From Komagataeibacter intermedius TF2 (lineage in GTDB: Bacteria > Pseudomonadota > Alphaproteobacteria > Acetobacterales > Acetobacteraceae), in NCBI RefSeq assembly GCF_000964425.1, contig NZ_BANF01000031.1, forward strand, positions 1-64,000: a stretch of DNA of 64,000 nucleotides, given 5' to 3'. Below the pieces are notes generated by a model. It was not told where the DNA came from. It was given only the letters and a program-made list of their open reading frames with translations, and did not search any database. Both the position numbers and the translations under genes were made by a program. Positions within the stretch are counted from its first letter, which is position 1, and each line of letters opens with the position of its first letter. This document shows, one piece after another, positions 58,224 through 64,000 of this stretch.

Positions 58224-60677
58224 ATGCGGCACTTTACCAGGACCTGTCAGCGGGGTGGCAAGGGGCATTCGTTGCTGGCGCTGTGGCAGGTCGCCGTTGC
58301 GGGACTGTTTGCCCTGTGCATGATTGTCACGCCAGCGCACGGCCATGCCGCCGAAGCGGATGCCGATACGGGGCAGGGCATGACCCGTGACCAGGCCCGG
58401 CAGGTGCTGGCCGTCATGAATGATCCGGAAAAACGCGCTGAATTCGCCAGTACGTTATCCGCCATCGCGTCCCGGCTTCCGTCTGTCCCGGCTGCGCCTG
58501 CCGCCGCACCCGCGCCCAAAGCCGCCGCGGATGCTCTGGCGGTTGAACCTGATACCCTGGGCAGCGACCTGGTGCAGGACATGGAAACCCTGCGTGGCCG
58601 GCTGATCGTGCAGGCCCAGCATTTCGTGGCCCTGTTTGGTGATCTGGTGTTCGTGGTGCACTGGACCCATACCATTTTTGCCGATCCGCAATCGCGGGTC
58701 ATCCTGTTTGACGCCGTCGGGCGGGCCACCCTTATCCTGCTGCTGGCGCTGGCGGCGGAACATGGCTTTTCCCTGCTGTTGCGCAAGCCACTGCTCAAGG
58801 TGACCGAACGGGCGGTTGCGACCGAACGCCGCCTGAACCTGCCCGATGCCCCGGCCGGACCGCCCGTGCCGCCAGCCCCGGCGGCCGCTGCTGCGGCGCA
58901 GGACAGTGATGAAGCACAGACCCGGCAGGTCGACATGCAGGCGCAGCACGCGACGCTCCGCCTGCTGGCGCGTGTGCCCTATTCGCTCATGCACCTGCTG
59001 ATCAAGCTGCTGCCGGTGGGGCTGTTCTTCGCGCTGGGCACCAGTTTCGCCTACCTGCTGACCACAACGCATCAGGCGATGCTGGTCACGCTTACGCTGA
59101 CCAATGCCTATGTGGTCGCGCGCGTTGTCTATCTGTTGATGGAAACGCTGTTCGTGCCCCATTCGCCCGCCATCCGCCTGTGCAGCGCCAGCGACCAGAC
59201 CGCCTTCATGGTCACGCACTGGCTCAATTTCCTGGTCGCCGCGCCATCGGTGGTGGTGTGCCTGTCCACGCTGGGCGGGGTATTTGACATGCCCGCGCGG
59301 GGGACGGAGGCCATCATCCGCTCTGTCGTGCTGATCGAACATGTACTGGTCGCCATTTTTACCTGGCGTGTCCGAAGGCACGTCGCACTGGCGCTGCAGC
59401 CACCCGCACGGTTGCGCACGCAGCCTTTCTGGATGTTCCTCGGGCGTCTGGTCTATCTGTGGTGGGTGCCGGCCATGTTCTTCAACTTTGCCCTGTGGCT
59501 GATCTGGGCCACGCATATCCAGGGCGGGTATGCGTGGATCATCCGCACCGTCATCCTGACGACAACTGTCGTGATCGTGTCACGTCTGCTGTCGGTCGTG
59601 ATCTATAACCTGCAGAACCGGCTGTTCCATATCTCCCCCGCGATGGAGGCGCGTTATCCCGGCCTGCAGGCGCGGGTGAACTATTATTATCCCACGTCAC
59701 GCAAAATCCTGTCGTTCCTGATGTTTTTTGCATCCGCCACGCTGTTCCTGCAGGCACTGGGGCTGCCCGCCATCCATTTCCTGTTCCACGGCAGGCTGGG
59801 GCCGAAGATCATTGGCGCGATGCTGTCCATCCTTGTCGCCTATACGGTCGCCATCATCACGTGGGAGGCCGCCAATGCGGCCCTGCAGGGACAGATCAGC
59901 CGGTTTGAACAGTCATCACAGACCGGACGCGCCAGCCGGCTGAGAACGGTCCTGCCGATTATCAAGACCGTCCTTCTGGCGTTGATCATCATCATTGTGG
60001 CTGTTACCACGCTGTCACAGATCGGGATCAATGTGGCGCCACTGCTGACGGGTGCGGGGATCATGGGTGCCGCCATCGCCTTTGGCGCGCAGAGCCTGGT
60101 GAAAGACTTCATCACCGGCTTCTTCATGCTGGTGGAAAACGCCATTCAGGTGGGCGACTGGGTTACGGCGGGCGGCGTGTCCGGCACGGTCGAACATCTG
60201 TCGATCCGTACCCTGCGGCTGCGTTCGGTCAACGGTGACCTGCATATCATCCCGTTTTCGGAAGTGTCGTCCATCGCCAATACGTCGCGTGACTATAACC
60301 TGGTGGTGGTTGATTTCATGATCGACCTCAGCCAGGACACGAAACAGCTTTGCGCCATACTGCATGAAGAACTGGAACTGATGCGCAAGACCCCGCGCTA
60401 CGGGCACCTTATCATGTCCGGGTTCTCATTTCTGGGGATCGAGCAGGCGGATGGAAATGGCGCCCGCTTCCTTGGTTCGGTGCGGACCATGCCGGGCGCC
60501 AAATGGACGGTCTATCGGGAATACTACAGTCGTCTGGCCGTGCGCATGAATAATGAAGGCATCAAATTCCCGGTTCCCAGTTCCCTGAACCTGCTGGGAA
60601 ATGGCCCGGACCCGGATGGCCTGAAGGTAACAGCCGCCGTATCGCCCACGCCTGGACCGCACGCGCCACAGGCGTGA
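58224..60677 (+). CDS. Large MscS-type mechanosensitive channel
   Basis: The product is 817 residues from ATG 58224, with GGAAGGGG upstream. A signal-like segment is followed by a periplasmic stretch and many helices. The conserved MscS core lies near residues 585-650: the pore helix region LLTGAGIMGAAIAFGAQSLV, then KDFITGFFMLVENAIQVGDW. A C-terminal cytoplasmic vestibule follows. It resembles the large YbiO/MscM-type members. It should open under hypo-osmotic shock to release solutes, perhaps including trehalose made by the upstream pathway (inference). Confidence 0.9.
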   Translation: MRHFTRTCQRGGKGHSLLALWQVAVAGLFALCMIVTPAHGHAAEADADTGQGMTRDQARQVLAVMNDPEKRAEFASTLSAIASRLPSVPAAPAAAPAPKAAADALAVEPDTLGSDLVQDMETLRGRLIVQAQHFVALFGDLVFVVHWTHTIFADPQSRVILFDAVGRATLILLLALAAEHGFSLLLRKPLLKVTERAVATERRLNLPDAPAGPPVPPAPAAAAAAQDSDEAQTRQVDMQAQHATLRLLARVPYSLMHLLIKLLPVGLFFALGTSFAYLLTTTHQAMLVTLTLTNAYVVARVVYLLMETLFVPHSPAIRLCSASDQTAFMVTHWLNFLVAAPSVVVCLSTLGGVFDMPARGTEAIIRSVVLIEHVLVAIFTWRVRRHVALALQPPARLRTQPFWMFLGRLVYLWWVPAMFFNFALWLIWATHIQGGYAWIIRTVILTTTVVIVSRLLSVVIYNLQNRLFHISPAMEARYPGLQARVNYYYPTSRKILSFLMFFASATLFLQALGLPAIHFLFHGRLGPKIIGAMLSILVAYTVAIITWEAANAALQGQISRFEQSSQTGRASRLRTVLPIIKTVLLALIIIIVAVTTLSQIGINVAPLLTGAGIMGAAIAFGAQSLVKDFITGFFMLVENAIQVGDWVTAGGVSGTVEHLSIRTLRLRSVNGDLHIIPFSEVSSIANTSRDYNLVVVDFMIDLSQDTKQLCAILHEELELMRKTPRYGHLIMSGFSFLGIEQADGNGARFLGSVRTMPGAKWTVYREYYSRLAVRMNNEGIKFPVPSSLNLLGNGPDPDGLKVTAAVSPTPGPHAPQA

Positions 60678-60694
60678 GTATTCCGGGGGCAGGG

Positions 60695-61333
60695 TTACGG
60701 GCCCGCGGTCAGCCCTGTTGCCGATGACAGGGCTACGCCGGCGTTGACGAACAGGCCCTTCAGCGGAATGCTGCTGATGGATTTGAAATAAAGCGGGGTC
60801 CATCCGGGCGTGCCGTCAGAGGCGACCAGCCGGTAGATGTGCAGCGTTGTCGGCGCGGGCGCTGGCGCCGCCCCGGCAGGGGAACGCACGGCCTCGATCA
60901 GCAATAATACAGGCGTATTGTCAATCCGGGCGGTCGCAAACGATAGCGCGGCAAGGGCGTCGTCACCCGTGTGCGGGGTATCGGTCAGGTGGTCATGAAG
61001 GCTGTGGTCCCTGCTTTCGGGCAGGGGATCGGCCCCGATAACGCTCTGTCGTCCATCCGGTGTTACGGCCGTGACAAGAAAGACGTGATAGCCCCATGCG
61101 TTGCCATTATCGCGCCATGCCTGAAAGACGGATATTTTTGTCCCCATTGGAATATCCGGCCGGTCCCCTGGCAGCACCCCTGGCGGAAGGGCCAGCACAT
61201 TCGTGCCGTCATGGAGCGTGACCGGCGCAAGGCCGGCAGGCAGCCCGGCAACGGGTGCGGCCACAGCGGAAGAAACCGTGCCTGCAATGGCCAGCATGAC
61301 AGTCGTTATTGTGTGGATCGACAGTTTTATCAT
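60695..61333 (-). CDS. Exported hypothetical protein
   Basis: The product is 212 residues with a signal peptide (TVMLAIAGTVSSAVAAP). The mature part has short beta-like segments (SVFQAWRDNGNAWGYHVFLV) and an Ala/Pro-rich linker (PAGAAPAPAPTT). No family recognised. It ends 17 bases from the convergent mscS-type gene. Confidence 0.6.
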   Translation of the reverse strand: MIKLSIHTITTVMLAIAGTVSSAVAAPVAGLPAGLAPVTLHDGTNVLALPPGVLPGDRPDIPMGTKISVFQAWRDNGNAWGYHVFLVTAVTPDGRQSVIGADPLPESRDHSLHDHLTDTPHTGDDALAALSFATARIDNTPVLLLIEAVRSPAGAAPAPAPTTLHIYRLVASDGTPGWTPLYFKSISSIPLKGLFVNAGVALSSATGLTAGP

Positions 61334-61482
61334 GGATTGAATCCTGATGCCCGTATCTGTTCAGCCATACAGTTTCAACAGGGCAGGAACAATCACAATG
61401 ACCATAATAATGACAGTAAAACGTCTCCTGCCTTTGCTACCCCGGCTGCGGGGAACTGTAACAGTCAGATCATTCGGCATCC

Positions 61483-61508
61483 CGGCAGGTTGCCTGCGGC
61501 ACCTGCCG
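61483..61508. terminator. Hairpin downstream of the NRAMP transporter gene
   Basis: CGGCAGGT (61483-61490) mirrors ACCTGCCG (61501-61508) in the gap after the transporter gene on the minus strand. There is no T-run. Confidence 0.35.
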
Positions 61509-61563
61509 TCCGGGGGCAGGTCGCGAATACCATGGCACGGGTGGAAATGCTGTATCCGCAGGA

Positions 61564-62946
61564 TCAGGACGATGGAAAAACCGTATCGAACAGCAGTTTG
61601 AAGTTCAGTACCACGATAATGGCCGCGACAAGCCACGATACCATGGCAAGGGGCCGGGAGATGACGAATGTCCCCATTTTCTGCCGGTCGGATACAAACA
61701 TGACCAGCGGAATGACCGCAAAGGGTAACTGCAGGGACAGGATCACCTGACTGGCCAGCAGCAGGTCGCCCACGCCCCTGTCGCCATAAATGGCCGTGAC
61801 AATGACAACCGGCACGATAGCCAGCCCACGTGTCAGCAGCCTGCGCGCCCAGTGGGGAATGCGCAGCCGCAGGAACCCCTCCATAATGATCTGGCCCGCC
61901 AGTGTGCCGGTAATGGTGGAATTGGTGCCTGCCGCCAGCAGTGCAACCGCAAACAGGGTAGAGGCAATGCCCATGCCCAGCACGGGCGACAGCAGGCGGT
62001 ACGCATCTTCCAGTTCCGCGACATCCTGATGGCCGGTGGTATGGAAGGCAGCCGCCGCCACGATCAGGATCGCAGCATTGATGAACAGCGCCAGCATAAG
62101 CGCAAGCGTGCTGTCCCATGTGGCCCAGCGTATGGCGTCCCGTCGCCCCGGTATGGTGCGGGGAAAGGCGCGCGTCTGCACGATGGAGGAATGCAGGTAC
62201 AGGTTATGCGGCATGACCGTCGCCCCGATAATGCCAATGGCGATATACAGCATTTTGCTGTTGGTCACGATCCGGGTGGAGGGCAGGAACCCTTTCAGCA
62301 GGGCGGCGATGGGCGGACTGGCGGCCGCAACCTGCACGGCGAAGCACAGGGCAATGATGCTGAGCAGCCCGATAATGAATGCCTCCAGGTACCGGAAGCC
62401 ACGGTTCATCAGGAACAGGACAAGAAAGGCGTCCAGAACGGAAATCAGGGCACCTGCCAGCAGGGGAATGCCAAACAGCAGTTGCAGCGCCACAGCCGTT
62501 CCAATGACTTCCGCCAGGTCGCAGGCAATGATCGCCAGTTCACAGGCCAGCCAAAGGATAATGTTCACGACCGGCGGGAAATGATCGCGACACGCCTGCG
62601 CCAGATCGCGGCCGGTGGCGATGCCAAGCCGCGCCGACAGGGACTGCAGCACGATCGCCATAAGGTTGGACAGCATGATGACCGCCAGCAGCGTATAACC
62701 GAACTGCGCGCCGCCCTGCAGGTCGGTGGCCCAGTTGCCGGGGTCCATATACCCGACGGACACCATGTATCCCGGCCCCACGAACGCCATGAACCGGCGC
62801 AGCCATGATGCGCTGGCATCCGGCACGCGCACGCTGGCGAACGCTTCGGGCAGGCTGTTGGTGTCAGGTTCCCCCGTCCGGGCAAAACGCCATCCTGCGG
62901 ATGAAGACGAAGGGGAGGTCGGGGGTGTTGGTGGCGTCATGGTCAT
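61564..62946 (-). CDS. mntH: NRAMP-family Mn/Fe transporter
   Basis: The product is about 460 residues. ATG 62946 and ATG 62940 are both possible starts, and a TTG lies at 62952. The NRAMP helix-1 motif [13 protein letters not shown] and the helix-6 motif [14 protein letters not shown] are intact. With eleven to twelve helices it imports Mn(II) or Fe(II) with protons. An inverted repeat just upstream is a candidate metalloregulator site. Confidence 0.93.
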   Translation of the reverse strand: MTMTPPTPPTSPSSSSAGWRFARTGEPDTNSLPEAFASVRVPDASASWLRRFMAFVGPGYMVSVGYMDPGNWATDLQGGAQFGYTLLAVIMLSNLMAIVLQSLSARLGIATGRDLAQACRDHFPPVVNIILWLACELAIIACDLAEVIGTAVALQLLFGIPLLAGALISVLDAFLVLFLMNRGFRYLEAFIIGLLSIIALCFAVQVAAASPPIAALLKGFLPSTRIVTNSKMLYIAIGIIGATVMPHNLYLHSSIVQTRAFPRTIPGRRDAIRWATWDSTLALMLALFINAAILIVAAAAFHTTGHQDVAELEDAYRLLSPVLGMGIASTLFAVALLAAGTNSTITGTLAGQIIMEGFLRLRIPHWARRLLTRGLAIVPVVIVTAIYGDRGVGDLLLASQVILSLQLPFAVIPLVMFVSDRQKMGTFVISRPLAMVSWLVAAIIVVLNFKLLFDTVFPSS

Positions 62947-62970
62947 ACTCAATCGTATCCGCCATAAATA

Positions 62971-62994
62971 TGCAATATGCTATATCACATTGCA
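62971..62994. promoter_or_regulatory. Candidate Mur/Fur operator upstream of mntH
   Basis: TGCAATATG-CTATAT-CACATTGCA is a dyad with arms matching at eight of nine positions, ending 25 bases before ATG 62946. Its TGCAA-type half-sites recall the manganese-responsive sequences bound by Mur in rhizobia. Binding is inference. Confidence 0.5.
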
Positions 62995-63206
62995 CAGGGA
63001 AATTTTATCAGCCTTTACCATGGCTGGGTGCTTGCGGGGGTATTGAAGAAAAATATGGGAATTTCTGAAAACTATATTTAATTTATAAAATAGAACTGAA
63101 AATATTTTGTATTTCCATTAAATAATATGAATTACCAAACAACAGGTTGTGTTTCATGTGTGCCGCATAAAACAGACGGTTCCATAAACCTGCCGACGAT
63201 ACGCCA

Positions 63207-63250
63207 GAAGTTTTTGGTGAAGCTTTTTTTCAAAAGCTTCGGTCCTGTCA
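63207..63250. repeat. Interspersed palindromic repeat, copy 3
   Basis: GAAGTTTTTGGTGAAGC is followed by TTTTTTTCAAAAGCTTCGG, the same architecture as the copies at 14740 and 17558. The rest of the 63000-63436 gap, including an AT-rich stretch at 63060-63130, holds no recognised gene. Confidence 0.6.
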
Positions 63251-63436
63251 GGAAAGGGGGAAGGTATCCCGCAGGCGTCGGTGCCTTACGCCATATCCAA
63301 CGTAAATATCGCACGCAATGCTGTTGGAATGGGGATATTCTGGCCGGATATCCCTGATACGGCACTATCAATGGCGCGGATCAGGGGCGCAGCACGCGTC
63401 CTTTCCGGTGGAAAGGCGCGTAGTCGCTGTCCCTGT

Positions 63437-64000
63437 TTACGCCAGGGCTGCCTTGCCAGCCGCTGCCAGCGCGACATCCGCCTGTGGCGTATGGATACGT
63501 GCGCACAGTACATTGCGAAAATGACGTTCCAGCGGATTGTCCTGACTGAGTGCCGGATTACCAATCGCCGCAACCCCCAGTTCCACGGCCCTGATGGCGT
63601 TTTCCGTTATGACGTATTTGGCCAGATTGGCTTCCGTACCGGGATAATCCCCGCTTTCGGTCCTGCTGAGCGCACCAGCCAGTATGCTGCGGTTGGTCAT
63701 CAGCAGCGCGTCAATCTGTCCCAGCAGGGTATGGAACCGTGGCAATGTTGCCAGCGGCCGGCCCAGTGCGGTCGGCACGCGGGCATGCAGGAAGGAGATC
63801 AGCCAGTCGCGGGCGGCGCGGGCAACGCCATCATACAGGGCCGCAATGGCCAGCGCGTGGCCGACAACCAGCGTGCCATCATTACTGTGCCACTGGTCTG
63901 GCGCCCGCAGGTCAACCAGCGCCGTTCCGGGCAGTTCGACATTTTCAAATATGAAGGTGTGGCTGCCTGTGGCGCGCATGCCCATCTGGTGCCAGCTTCG
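63437..64000 (-). CDS. Acyl-CoA dehydrogenase-family protein, C-terminal part only
   Basis: The frame stays open to the right edge, so the N-terminus lies outside the window. Visible are MGMRATGSHTFIFENVELPG, the middle-domain exit typical of acyl-CoA dehydrogenases, followed by the helical C-terminal domain (LAIAALYDGVARAARDWL, NPLERHFRNVLCARIHTP). The pattern suits the SfnB/DszC-like branch that acts on sulfur compounds or flavin-dependent monooxygenation; the substrate is uncertain. Confidence 0.8.
   Translation of the reverse strand, partial: RSWHQMGMRATGSHTFIFENVELPGTALVDLRAPDQWHSNDGTLVVGHALAIAALYDGVARAARDWLISFLHARVPTALGRPLATLPRFHTLLGQIDALLMTNRSILAGALSRTESGDYPGTEANLAKYVITENAIRAVELGVAAIGNPALSQDNPLERHFRNVLCARIHTPQADVALAAAGKAALA

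Overview
The window looks like chromosome of an acetic acid bacterium (Acetobacteraceae), probably the Komagataeibacter/Gluconacetobacter group. The reasons are GC-rich coding DNA, an SDR that closely resembles the Gluconobacter xylitol dehydrogenase as I remember it, a MucR/Ros-type regulator, and a short interspersed palindromic repeat of a kind I associate with this group. I ran no database search; genus-level placement is inference.

Layout. (1) 0-4.7 kb: a Fur-type iron locus. It holds an OprB-like porin start, a small membrane protein, a P19/Tp34 periplasmic iron protein, and a three-gene FecB/FecCD/ATPase importer that ends in a clear terminator. (2) 4.8-6.3 kb: about 0.9 kb of AT-rich non-coding DNA leading into a MucR/Ros-like regulator. 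(3) 6.7-21 kb: mixed metabolism and stress functions. These include an M1-like peptidase, a TauE/SafE transporter, a nucleoside hydrolase, a dihaem peroxidase, a small Hsp70, CDP-diacylglycerol pyrophosphatase, a xylitol dehydrogenase-like SDR and several small exported proteins (DUF3574, YfdX, DUF4142). (4) 21.2-38.2 kb: a complete urea locus with ureD-A-B-C-E-F-G, an outer-membrane porin, a small exported protein, a response regulator, a permease-histidine kinase fusion, and the divergent urtABCDE urea ABC importer. (5) 38.2-54.8 kb: an aldo/keto reductase, then a tightly packed glycogen-trehalose block glgP, glgA, glgB, glgX, treZ, malQ, treY. (6) 55-64 kb: small hypothetical genes, a DUF707-like glycosyltransferase, a large MscS-type channel, a Mn/Fe NRAMP transporter with a dyad operator candidate, and the end of an acyl-CoA dehydrogenase.

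How the parts fit. The urea locus covers porin entry, high-affinity import, hydrolysis and nickel insertion, and it carries its own candidate sensor: a 1103-residue protein joining an NCS1-like permease, a cysteine cluster, a histidine kinase and a receiver. A perfect inverted repeat lies between the sensor gene and urtA. The glycogen block could build glucan (glgA, glgB), degrade it (glgP, glgX, malQ) and convert it to trehalose (treY, treZ); glgC is not in the window. The most unusual items are the permease-kinase fusion, the pairing of P19 with an ABC importer rather than an FTR1 permease, a nested inverted-repeat region at 9.75-9.86 kb, and a 59-codon cysteine-containing gene with its own terminator at 19.8 kb.
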